From positions 1 to 20,870 of the IMG/VR virus record IMGVR_UViG_3300032323_003009: a stretch of DNA of 20,870 nt; one strand, given 5' to 3'. The notes below the pieces were generated by a model. That model saw only the letters and a list, made by a program, of their open reading frames with translations, was not told the DNA's origin and ran no database searches. A program made the translations under genes and the position numbers. The DNA is from a virus. Position 1 is the first letter of the stretch. Every line of letters begins with the position of its first letter. Of the stretch, positions 14,181 to 20,870 are shown in pieces.

Positions 14181-16007
14181 ATGGGATTTGCAAATAGAGC
14201 GCTTTCCAAAAACCCAATTACTGACCCAATTACCGCAACTTCTAATGATTATGTCAAGTTGCTATTAGCTATTGGTGAAGGCGAATTGGAAGGGATGACT
14301 TCTTTATCTAATATCTATCTTGATAAAACACCGTTAATTAATAGTGATGGTTCAGCTAATTTTCTTGATGTATCTGTTGACTATAGCATCGGTGGACCCA
14401 ATCAGTCTAATGATTCTTTTGTGACAAACTTGGGCATATCAAATAGTAATGTCAATACTGTTAATACAGAGATAAAAAATATTGGCAATGGGACAACAAG
14501 GCAAATCTCAAATGCTGATATTACTGCGATTAAAGTCCGCCTAAGTCTTCAAATGCAGTACAACGATAAAAATGGTGATGTTAGAAAAACTGATTGTTGC
14601 TTCAAAATTTTTATTAAAGAAGGGGGAGGTGCGTTTGTAGAAAGATACTCTACTTGCATCAACGCTAGGTACGCTGACCCAGTAACTTTTGAGTATTATT
14701 TTCCTGTTGATCCTACTCAAAGCAGCTTTCAAGTCCGGGTGCAAAAAACTGTACCCAATGAACCGCCCAACCCTGACAACAGAGAAAGTAGAGAAAGTGT
14801 TAATCTGAAATGGATAGACTACTCAGAGATTAATAATGACCGGATTCTATTCACCAATACAGCATTACTAGCTTTACAGTTTCCATCTAAAACTTTCCAG
14901 TCAATACCGGAAATTTGGATGAAACTAGGCGGGATTAAATGCAGAATACCTACTAACGCTACAGTTAACGCTACTGATAGAGGAACGGATTTTAGTGGTA
15001 GTTGGAATGGTGGCTTTTATCTACCTGCTAAAGCGACTGCTGACCCGGCTTGGATTGTCTATTATCTATTAACTGAGCCTAGATTTAAGTTGGGTATCCC
15101 AGAGGAGTATATTGATAAGTTTGCTTTGTATCAATGCAGTGTCTATAACAATGGGTATGTGGACAATGGCTATGGGGGATTAGAGAGAAGATTTTTGTTT
15201 AATACGGTTTTAGGCACGGGTGGGCAAGAAGTAGTTATAGAGATGATTCGTTCTATCTGCTCTACTATGTATGCTAAACCTTATTGGAACGGCACGCAGT
15301 TAAGCTTTTGGCAGGATAGACCGACAACTGCATTACCGAAGATATTAACTAATGCAGATGTAGAGGAGGGTAAATTTGCTTACCAAACTAAAGAGTTAAA
15401 TACTGTAACTACTGTGGCTAAAGTTTCTTATCAATCTACTATTGAAGACTGGGAACAAATACCAGAAATTGTAGAAGATCCAGCTTCTATTGATGGATAT
15501 GGAGTCCAAATTGAAGAATACGCTCTACTAGGAGAAACCCGACGAGGGGCTGCTATTCGGTCAGGGAGAAGGACTATTTTTAGTTCTTTGCCTAATAATA
15601 TATTTCTGACTTGTAAGGTGCGTGCGCGGGCAATGTTCTTTCAACCCGGTGATGTAATTCAAGTATCTGATAGTGCCAAAAACAAAGTCAGAATTGGTGG
15701 TTTAGTTTCCGCTGTAACTGGCACTAAAGTAACTTTAGACGCGCCTATAACGTTGACATCAAATACTAATAAAAAAATATATTTAACCCTTCCAGATGAG
15801 ACAGTAGTTGAAAGAACTATTACCAATGGCGCAGGAACTTTTACAGAGATTAATCTCGGTACACCATTGACTACATTACCGCAAATTCAATCACCATGGC
15901 AGATCATTGATACTAGCAATAAGGTACAATTGTACAGGGTCACTGATGTAGTCCCAGACTCAGAAAATAAGTCTTTATTTGAGATAACTGCTAAAACTTA
16001 TGGTTGA
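14181..16007 (+). CDS. Tail-tip hub / host-specificity protein, lambda J-like N-terminal part (608 aa)
   Basis: Central tail-tip protein of the J family. The N-terminus has the family pattern (LLLAIGEGELEGMTSLSNIYLDKTPL, about residues 27-52, a run containing the GEIxG and IYLDxTPL motifs). The middle holds beta-rich hub domains with PAWIVYYLLTEPRF-type sequence near 293. The C-terminal part contains ARAMFFQPGDVIQV (about 482-495) and ends in YRVTDVVPD...FEITAKTYG. Lambda J is about 1130 residues and continues past this point with FN3 and receptor-binding domains; here the frame stops and the continuation is the overlapping next gene (8-nt overlap, ATGGTTGA). No strong Shine-Dalgarno; the leader is AT-rich. 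Confidence 0.87.
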   Translation: MGFANRALSKNPITDPITATSNDYVKLLLAIGEGELEGMTSLSNIYLDKTPLINSDGSANFLDVSVDYSIGGPNQSNDSFVTNLGISNSNVNTVNTEIKNIGNGTTRQISNADITAIKVRLSLQMQYNDKNGDVRKTDCCFKIFIKEGGGAFVERYSTCINARYADPVTFEYYFPVDPTQSSFQVRVQKTVPNEPPNPDNRESRESVNLKWIDYSEINNDRILFTNTALLALQFPSKTFQSIPEIWMKLGGIKCRIPTNATVNATDRGTDFSGSWNGGFYLPAKATADPAWIVYYLLTEPRFKLGIPEEYIDKFALYQCSVYNNGYVDNGYGGLERRFLFNTVLGTGGQEVVIEMIRSICSTMYAKPYWNGTQLSFWQDRPTTALPKILTNADVEEGKFAYQTKELNTVTTVAKVSYQSTIEDWEQIPEIVEDPASIDGYGVQIEEYALLGETRRGAAIRSGRRTIFSSLPNNIFLTCKVRARAMFFQPGDVIQVSDSAKNKVRIGGLVSAVTGTKVTLDAPITLTSNTNKKIYLTLPDETVVERTITNGAGTFTEINLGTPLTTLPQIQSPWQIIDTSNKVQLYRVTDVVPDSENKSLFEITAKTYG

Positions 16008-16668
16008 CTTCTATGCTTTAGTTGAAACTAATATTGTTATTCCTGGCGACATTACTGTGGAAACTTTGCCAGTGGTTGCGTCACCACCAATTAATTTAAA
16101 ATCAGAATTGATTAAAATTAATTATGGAAACACTGATATTTATGCTTTATTAGCATCTTGGCAGCAACCACAAAAAGAAGTCATTAACAGCACTTTTACA
16201 GTTACTAGTATGACTTTTTTGGGAACAACAGCAACAGTGACTACAACACAAAATCATGGTTATAATACTAATGATTTAATATTAATTAAAGGGGCTACTC
16301 AATCAATCTATAATAATTATTATACTATTACTAAAATCAGTAACAACCAGTTTAGTTTTCCTTTTTCTGGATGGACTATTACCCCAGCCACAGGAACTAT
16401 TACCTGTACAAAAATAACCAATGAGTCTTACACTGACCGCTACAGTTTACAATACAAGAAAGCCCAAGATTCAGAATGGAGTAACCCTATTGAAACCTTT
16501 GAATTGTCCGCTAGATGGGATAACGTTAGTCCAGGGGATTATTATGTAAGAATAGCTGCTATTACCATTAATAATAAAGTTAGTGCTTATGTGCAATCAT
16601 TAAGTATTCCACAGGCGATCGCTAATTTTAGTAGTGGAAATTATACAAGTTTTACGGGAGAGTTTTGA
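16000..16668 (+). CDS. Split J C-terminal part: FN3 module with an inserted beta-domain (222 aa)
   Basis: The start MVDFYALVET matches the segment that follows the hub domain in unsplit J proteins, so this looks like the detached distal part of J. An FN3-like module begins with ASPPINL and YALLASWQQP (28-57) and resumes at YTDRYSLQYKKAQDSEW (144-160) through DNVSPGDYYVRIAAI (174-188). Residues about 65-138 interrupt it with a different beta-domain of the type TATVTTTQNHGYNTNDLILI...YNNYYTITKIS, a module I associate with other phage surface proteins. The C-terminus is short. Overlaps J by 8 nt and the M-like gene by 1 nt (TGATG). One HIP1 site near the end. Confidence 0.78.
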   Translation: MVDFYALVETNIVIPGDITVETLPVVASPPINLKSELIKINYGNTDIYALLASWQQPQKEVINSTFTVTSMTFLGTTATVTTTQNHGYNTNDLILIKGATQSIYNNYYTITKISNNQFSFPFSGWTITPATGTITCTKITNESYTDRYSLQYKKAQDSEWSNPIETFELSARWDNVSPGDYYVRIAAITINNKVSAYVQSLSIPQAIANFSSGNYTSFTGEF

Positions 16669-17006
16669 TGACTGTACCTATCCTGACGTTACCACCAATT
16701 AAATGGGATTTTTCTATTAATAAAACTATCTTTCAACAAACTACAAAATTGGGAGATGGTTATAGTCAAATACTAACTGCGCCTAATTCAGTTAGGATAG
16801 TTTATGATATAGTTATCCCTAACTTAAATACTCAATCTAAAAATGATATTACTTCTACTTTTAAGCAATACAGAGCTATTACTAGATTCAGATGGCGACC
16901 CAATGAATATTATGAATATAAAGAATTTATTTGTGATAAATGGAGCGTCACGAATCAAGGTACTTACTTATGGGAAATAACAGCAACTTTTAACCAACAA
17001 TTGTAA
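16668..17006 (+). CDS. Minor tail protein, lambda M-like (112 aa)
   Basis: Phage minor tail protein of the gpM family, a tail-tip component near the tape-measure C-terminus. Seen: PPIKWDFSINKTIF, TTKLGDGYSQ, RWRPNEYYEYKEFICDKWSV and a C-terminal YLWEITATFNQQL beta-strand, all family-like; the length matches lambda gpM (109 aa). I chose ATG at 16668, which overlaps the upstream stop as TGATG, over the in-frame TTG one codon earlier. In lambda M follows H directly; here it comes after J, so the module order is rearranged. Confidence 0.85.
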   Translation: MTVPILTLPPIKWDFSINKTIFQQTTKLGDGYSQILTAPNSVRIVYDIVIPNLNTQSKNDITSTFKQYRAITRFRWRPNEYYEYKEFICDKWSVTNQGTYLWEITATFNQQL

Positions 17007-17030
17007 ACAAGGAACATTAACTATAAATCT

Positions 17031-17594
17031 ATGGCACAGCCTTATATTGGTTCTCAGGGAAGTATTGAATACAGAGAAGCGTCTGGTAATGGGACTTTGA
17101 TATCACCTTATATTCCTCAGTTTTCTTTGTCTGGATTAGCTTATTTTTCTTCTGCTAACATAACCAGGACTAGTTCTATATCTTATAGTGCTAATGATGT
17201 TTATGGCGGTGTGTTTCAACTGCAAAACATTGGACCTAGTGGAGATTTTATATATTTAAATAGCATAAGCGTTGTCTTTAATGCAAGCTCACTAACAGGC
17301 ATAAGTGCTTGTGAAGTTTATTTGTATAATGCAAGTCCGCAGTCTGGATTTGCTGACAATGCTGCTTTTAATGTTCCATTGATAGACAGAGGATCACTTT
17401 TAACTTTAAGTGGAATAGGCTTAAACCCAATCTTAACTAGAGGTGGTGGTACTGTTGTAGCTGAAACAATACTTGTAAATAGACTACTTAAATTAGCAAC
17501 CAATAGCACTTCTTTATGGGGATATTTGGTGACTTTAGGTACAGGATTGATTGCTGATAGTGCAACGATTTCTGTATATTCTCATATCCGTTAA
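17031..17594 (+). CDS. Phage tail-fibre/structural protein, MAQP paralogue 1 (187 aa)
   Basis: An N-terminal segment MAQPYIGSQGSIEYREASGN with SPYIP (residues 1-29) is joined to a beta-rich C-terminal domain of about 145 residues: ANDVYGGVFQLQNIGPSGD, then EVYLYNASPQSGFADNAAF and SLWGYLVTLGTG. This C-terminal pattern recurs in phage tail and fibre proteins, where it is probably an exposed jelly-roll-like domain. The next gene is a paralogue with the same N- and C-terminal parts. Likely a distal tail or adhesion protein made from the same operon; the exact role is inferred. Confidence 0.75.
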   Translation: MAQPYIGSQGSIEYREASGNGTLISPYIPQFSLSGLAYFSSANITRTSSISYSANDVYGGVFQLQNIGPSGDFIYLNSISVVFNASSLTGISACEVYLYNASPQSGFADNAAFNVPLIDRGSLLTLSGIGLNPILTRGGGTVVAETILVNRLLKLATNSTSLWGYLVTLGTGLIADSATISVYSHIR

Positions 17595-17631
17595 GCTAAA
17601 ATTATATAAAGCTACAAAATACTTATTAACT

Positions 17632-18486
17632 ATGGCACAACCAATTTTAGGAATCAAAGGAACAGCGGAATATGTCAAAGCTACAGGAGAAGGTACACCA
17701 GAATCTCCTTACATTCCCGTTGTTCAGGTAGAAGGTGGTGGTACAGGGGGAGGCGGAACTACTACTGTGGACTTCGGCACTAAGATCACTGATTCCACTA
17801 TGCCCGCAGGTGGTGTAGGTAATCTAGGGTGGCTATCTGCTATTTGGAGAACAATTACCGACAGATTGCCTTCACTGATAAACAACAGATTACCAGTAGA
17901 CGTAACAAATCAAATTAGCTTTGGCACTCAAATTACTGATGCAACCATGCCCACGGGTGGGGGAGGTATCCTGGGGTGGCTATCTGCTATTTTTAGGACA
18001 CTAAGCAACGGAACTGGATTTGTCAGTACAGCAACCATTCAAAGAACGTCAGGTAATACATCTTATCAACTCAATGATGTATATGGCTCAATAGTCCAAT
18101 TGTCAAATATTGGACCTAGTGGGGGTAATATTTTTATTAATAATATAAAAATCATGTTTAACACTTCCACGCCCCCTGCTGGAATGACTAGCCTTGTAAT
18201 TTATTTATACAGTGCTTCACCCCCATCTGCGATCGCTGACAATTCCCTTTTTAATGGCGCATCTGCTGATAGAGATTTTCACTTAACTGAAGATGGAATT
18301 ACCTTATCAGTTACAACGATGAGAGGTGGTGGTAGCTTTTTTGCTATGGCATCAAACATCAACAGGCAGATTAAATTAGCCGCAAATAGCACTTCTTTAT
18401 GGGCATACGTAGTAACTCCAAACGCATTTACACCCACAAGCAGTGCAGAGACAGGTACAATCACTATAAATTCTTTCTTGGCATAA
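17632..18486 (+). CDS. Phage tail-fibre/structural protein, MAQP paralogue 2 with internal repeats (284 aa)
   Basis: Paralogue of the preceding gene. It shares the N-terminus (MAQPILGIKGTAEY...ESPYIP, 1-29) and C-terminal domain (LNDVYGSIVQLSNIGPSGG, then VIYLYSASPPSAIADN, RGGGSFF and SLWAYVVTP). Between them are a Gly/Thr linker and two copies, starting at residues 46 and 95, of an FGTxITDxTMPxGGxGxLGWLSAIxRT module joined by DRLPSLINNRLPVDVT, a motif I associate with phage fibre stalks. An in-frame upstream ATG exists at 17551, but it lies inside the preceding gene, and the match of MAQP to the paralogue fixes the start at 17632. One HIP1 site in the C-terminal domain. Confidence 0.78.
   Translation: MAQPILGIKGTAEYVKATGEGTPESPYIPVVQVEGGGTGGGGTTTVDFGTKITDSTMPAGGVGNLGWLSAIWRTITDRLPSLINNRLPVDVTNQISFGTQITDATMPTGGGGILGWLSAIFRTLSNGTGFVSTATIQRTSGNTSYQLNDVYGSIVQLSNIGPSGGNIFINNIKIMFNTSTPPAGMTSLVIYLYSASPPSAIADNSLFNGASADRDFHLTEDGITLSVTTMRGGGSFFAMASNINRQIKLAANSTSLWAYVVTPNAFTPTSSAETGTITINSFLA
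17767..18018 (+). repeat. Two 147-bp-spaced coding repeats (GWLSAI modules)
   Basis: Copies begin at 17767 and 17914, in frame and 49 codons apart. The first 30 or so residues of each are closely similar (FGTKITDSTMP against FGTQITDATMP; LGWLSAI in both). They form a repeated spacer in the fibre-like protein. Confidence 0.8.
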
Positions 18487-18487
18487 C

Positions 18488-19306
18488 ATGAGAAATTCTA
18501 CTAGAATGGTGGTGCTTCGTCGCCAAAGTTACGCTCTTGATTTAATTCCTGTGGTAGCTGCATCTGCTTACTCGCTAAGACGACTTTCCAGATCTTGGAC
18601 TGGAGCGGCGATAAGAGTAAGAAGAAGTAGTGACAACGCTGAAATAGATATAGGTTTTATTGGGGAAGGTTTAGATGTAGTTACACTATTGGCATTTGTA
18701 GGTACTGGGAATGGGTTTGTAGTTATTTGGTATGACCAGATGAGTAATAGACACGCTACACAGACAGCACCATCCAATCAGACTCAAATTGTGACTAATG
18801 GGGTATTGGAGACTGCAAACGGCAGGCCAGCCATTCGATTTAACGGTATTAACACTTTTTTCAATGGTGTACCGCTTTTGCTTTCTGAGTTTACATTGAC
18901 AATGGTGTTGAATGACGTAACACAAGCGTCTAGTATTCGCTATCCCATTGGGACTAACGACACGTTCACTGGCAGGGGGGTGTTTAGTTCGTTTCAGTTG
19001 AACCCCAACAGATCATTGGGATACGTTTCTGATTCTAATTTAGTAGTGCAAACAAACTTTTTGCCGACCATAGGACAGCCTTATGTGGCCAGTTTAACAA
19101 CCAGCGCAACAAACACAAACATTTGGGCTAACGGTGGCAATAATACAAGCGGTTCAAGGCTGACCCTGAAGAACCTGTTCATTGGGCAACGCGGAGACAA
19201 CAATTGGTTTTATGATGGACACAACTCAGAAACTATAGTTTACACCACCAACCGCGAAGAACTTGAGCGCAACCAAGGCGCGTATTATTCAATTGCAATT
19301 TCATAA
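18488..19306 (+). CDS. Arabinofuranosidase-B/LamG-like carbohydrate-binding phage protein (272 aa)
   Basis: The segment AYSLRRLSRSWTGAAIRVRR (27-46), followed by SSDNAEIDIGF, LLAFVGTGNGFVVIWYDQ (67-84) and NGRPAIRFNG (111-120), matches the phage-borne domain related to the alpha-L-arabinofuranosidase B catalytic fold, a concanavalin/lectin-like jelly roll. The rest (GYVSDSN..., FIGQRGDNNWFYDGHNSETIVY) fits the same fold. In phages such proteins sit at tail tips and probably bind surface glycans; catalysis is not shown. Start at 18488, 1 nt after the upstream stop; ATG at 18506 is an alternative. Sampled 60-base rows have about 45-52% G+C against about 18-37% in flanking genes, which suggests separate acquisition. 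Confidence 0.75.
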   Translation: MRNSTRMVVLRRQSYALDLIPVVAASAYSLRRLSRSWTGAAIRVRRSSDNAEIDIGFIGEGLDVVTLLAFVGTGNGFVVIWYDQMSNRHATQTAPSNQTQIVTNGVLETANGRPAIRFNGINTFFNGVPLLLSEFTLTMVLNDVTQASSIRYPIGTNDTFTGRGVFSSFQLNPNRSLGYVSDSNLVVQTNFLPTIGQPYVASLTTSATNTNIWANGGNNTSGSRLTLKNLFIGQRGDNNWFYDGHNSETIVYTTNREELERNQGAYYSIAIS

Positions 19307-19443
19307 ACTTTTCCAAAAGGGGCAAACATAAACAAATTTATTGCACCGGAAATCGCAAGCAATTTGAATACTGCCTCCCCTGAAAATCAAATTTAATTGC
19401 CAAGCGACTCAGTAACCATTTTCAAAATTAATCTTCCTTAAAC
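19307..19443 (+). other. Non-coding gap after the lectin-like gene
   Basis: 137 nt without a convincing gene. An interrupted hairpin (AAATT..TTGC / GCAA..AATTT, 19334-19365, 10-base loop) is present but lacks a following T-run, so it is a weak terminator or RNA-structure candidate only. This is the longest gap in the rightward tail-tip operon. Confidence 0.4.
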
Positions 19444-19884
19444 ATGACAAAACAACAATGGCTGCTTTCTCAAATCGCACAATTCCCTGAACTATCCGCT
19501 AGGGAATTAACCGGAAAATTGAATCAAAAAAAGTTAGTTCCCAATCCTAAACCACAGGAGCAAATACAAGTAACTCCTAAATTGGAAGACATAATTAAGA
19601 TTGGGATTGACAAAAACACAATAAATGTTGTTGAGACAAAAACTTACGAAAGATTTGTAGAATCAATCCAAAGCAAGTCAATGGATTTTGCATTAGCAAA
19701 TCTTATGATTTTGAAAGAAGGTGAGTTAATTTCAGGAGAAATCTTTAATGCTATTGTTGCGCTACTGCAACGGACTGAACCCGATCCAACTTATCAACTT
19801 TTTGTAGAAACAAGTGATGCAGAATTAGCGGGATTTGATGTTGTTTGTGTCCATGAGATTGAGGAATTAAAAGCGGAATTATGA
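19444..19884 (+). CDS. Phage protein of unknown function (146 aa)
   Basis: No family is recognised with confidence. The protein starts MTKQQWLLSQIAQFPELSARE and reads as mostly helical: an N-terminal helix pair (residues 1-30), a Pro/Lys/Gln linker (33-45), then ETKTYERFVESIQ and a helical region with LANLMILKEGELISGEIFNAIVALLQ (80-110), and an acidic end. Its stop overlaps the start of the L-like gene as ATGA, so it is coupled to it and is probably a tail-tip or fibre-associated factor. It has no signal peptide or membrane segment. Confidence 0.7.
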   Translation: MTKQQWLLSQIAQFPELSARELTGKLNQKKLVPNPKPQEQIQVTPKLEDIIKIGIDKNTINVVETKTYERFVESIQSKSMDFALANLMILKEGELISGEIFNAIVALLQRTEPDPTYQLFVETSDAELAGFDVVCVHEIEELKAEL

Positions 19885-20513
19885 CATTAATTTCAGAAAA
19901 TCAATTATTAGATTCTGAGATTTTTATTGATTTAATTCAAGTCAAAACTTCAGAATTTGATATTAAGATTTGCAACTATGGAACGGTATCTTTTGGTGGT
20001 GTTTCTTACCAAGGATTTCCATGTCAGCTAAGTAGTTTTAGTCGTTCAGGTGAGAGTGTAGAAGCGCGGGCTTCCTTGACTATTTCTGACATCTCTGGAC
20101 TAGTGGGAAATATCATTGATAATTATTCAGTCATCAAAGCAGAAGTGGTTGTTAAACAGACGTTACCGATGTTTTTGGATGGTCAACCCACAGCAGATGC
20201 TAGTCAGTTTTTCCCGTTGAATTTAGAGATCAGTCAGTATACAGGTGAATATCAAAATCAATTTGTGTTCACCCTTTCTCCTTATTCTTTAGAGAGAAAA
20301 AAATTACCTGCTAGGACATACTCAAGAAGATGTCAGTATATTCTTGGAGACGATGATTGTCAAGCACCTAACAATAGAAGTTTTGATATTTCTGGCAACA
20401 TAACAACCTTTGCTAATCGGGCTTGTCGCAAGGATTTAGACGCTTGTAAACAGTATCACGACAATACTTTAAGATTTGGTGGTTTTCCTTCAGTAAGTAG
20501 AATTAGAGGTTGA
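19881..20513 (+). CDS. Minor tail protein, lambda L-like with four-cysteine (Fe-S) C-terminus (210 aa)
   Basis: Lambda gpL family tail-tip protein. Residues 1-140 form the N-terminal beta-rich part (IDLIQVKTSEFDIKICNYG, GVSYQGFPCQ, ARASLTISDISG). The C-terminal domain has four cysteines, C151, C160, C182 and C189 (RRCQYILGDDDC ... RACRKDLDACKQ), followed by LRFGGFPSVSRIRG; the FGGFP ending is a family hallmark. Lambda gpL is reported to carry a [4Fe-4S] cluster on its C-terminal cysteines, and the spacing here is compatible. The upstream ATGA overlap couples it to the 146-aa gene. In lambda L precedes K; here it lies about 6 kb downstream of K. Confidence 0.87.
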   Translation: MTLISENQLLDSEIFIDLIQVKTSEFDIKICNYGTVSFGGVSYQGFPCQLSSFSRSGESVEARASLTISDISGLVGNIIDNYSVIKAEVVVKQTLPMFLDGQPTADASQFFPLNLEISQYTGEYQNQFVFTLSPYSLERKKLPARTYSRRCQYILGDDDCQAPNNRSFDISGNITTFANRACRKDLDACKQYHDNTLRFGGFPSVSRIRG

Positions 20514-20542
20514 GCAATTACATTATTTAAAGGATTGATTCT

Positions 20543-20870
20543 ATGGATACAATTGATGAATTGATGGTAATTTTGACGGGAGAAATTACGGAACTCAAGC
20601 AAGAAATATTAGAAAGTCTAAATATCTCATCATTGAATAAAAGACTCTTAATCCTTGAAAATCAAGCTGTTTCTGCATTGGATGAAGTAAAAAAAATAGC
20701 TGATTTTAAACAAGAGTTAAATTTGCTTTCAGTCAAAGAACAATTGGGTTTAGAGATAGAGGAACTCAAACTAGCTAACAACCAATTATGCTTAGGCAAA
20801 GAACAATTGGGTTTAGAAATAGAGGAATTAAAATTAAACAACAATCAATTGTGTCTAGATAGAGAACGAT
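20543..20870 (+). CDS. Coiled-coil protein, 3'-partial (at least 109 aa)
   Basis: The frame opens at ATG 20543 and runs off the right edge without a stop. An AAAGGA stretch at about 20527-20533 may serve as ribosome-binding site. The sequence is helical and Leu/Glu/Lys-rich with heptad spacing (MDTIDELMVILTGEITELKQ...), then a 21-residue repeat, KEQLGLEIEELKLANNQLCL, occurs twice and a third copy begins. Twenty-one residues is three heptads, so this is probably a multimeric coiled-coil stalk, for example of a tail fibre or a fibre-associated protein. The C-terminal, possibly receptor-binding, part is outside the window. Confidence 0.75.
   Translation, partial: MDTIDELMVILTGEITELKQEILESLNISSLNKRLLILENQAVSALDEVKKIADFKQELNLLSVKEQLGLEIEELKLANNQLCLGKEQLGLEIEELKLNNNQLCLDRER
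20735..20870 (+). repeat. 63-bp tandem coding repeat, 2 copies plus start of a third
   Basis: Units start at 20735, 20798 and 20861. Differences between the two full units are mostly at third codon positions (for example gag/gaa, ctc/tta), so the protein repeat is conserved by selection rather than freshly copied. The array continues past the right edge. Confidence 0.9.

Noticed and set aside
16000-16007. RF2-type programmed +1 frameshift fusing the two J parts
   Set aside because: The UGA C context matches, but the P-site GGU to GUU slip pairs poorly and no stimulatory Shine-Dalgarno-like element is seen; coupled reinitiation is simpler.
17551-17631. Earlier ATG for the second MAQP paralogue
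   Set aside because: It overlaps the upstream gene by 44 nt and adds a tail absent from the paralogue; MAQP at 17632 aligns with the MAQP start of the first copy.
17031-19306. Diversity-generating retroelement target in the fibre or lectin-like genes
   Set aside because: No reverse transcriptase, template repeat or adenine-biased variable repeat is visible in the window.

Overview
The window is the tail-morphogenesis region of a lambda-like (siphovirus-type) phage or prophage of a cyanobacterium. The cyanobacterial assignment rests on nine copies of the HIP1 octamer GCGATCGC in 20.9 kb of AT-rich DNA (about 0.3 expected by chance). It cannot be told from this window whether the element is free, integrated or plasmid-borne: no integrase, att site, tRNA gene or host gene is visible.

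Layout. (1) Positions 2-10390 (+): one giant tape-measure protein gene whose reading frame runs off the left edge. It opens with three zones of in-frame, proline-rich tandem repeats. The canonical tape-measure N-terminal domain lies only about 600 residues after the first possible in-window start. Long coiled coils follow, with two M23-peptidase-like domains that have lost their metal ligands, and then a typical GG-rich tape-measure C-terminus. (2) 10391-10538: hairpins forming a probable bidirectional terminator between convergent genes. (3) 10539-12767 (-): a three-gene operon of a Mu gp29-like (DUF935-type) portal fused to a MuF-like head-morphogenesis domain, a small two-helix membrane protein and a 51-residue acidic protein, with overlapping stops and starts. 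(4) 12768-12825: AT-rich divergent promoter region. (5) 12826-20870 (+): tail-tip genes K-like (JAMM + NlpC/P60), I-like, J-like (split into two overlapping genes) and M-like; then two paralogous tail-fibre proteins, an arabinofuranosidase-B/lectin-like protein, an unknown protein, an L-like protein with four cysteines, and the start of a coiled-coil protein running off the right edge.

How they work together. The tape measure sets tail length and is expelled at infection; the L-, K-, I-, J- and M-like proteins build the baseplate or tip on which the tail polymerises; the MAQP paralogues, the lectin-like protein and the coiled-coil protein are candidates for receptor-binding fibres. Compared with lambda (H-M-L-K-I-J) the order here is H-like, K, I, J, M, fibres, L, and a head (portal) operon is inserted backwards after the tape measure.

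The most unusual items are the repeat-bearing N-terminal extension of the tape measure, the tandem inactive M23-like domains inside it, the reversed portal operon, the split J with a beta-domain inserted into its FN3 module, and the GC-rich lectin-like gene. Family assignments are from recognised sequence patterns only; no database search was run.
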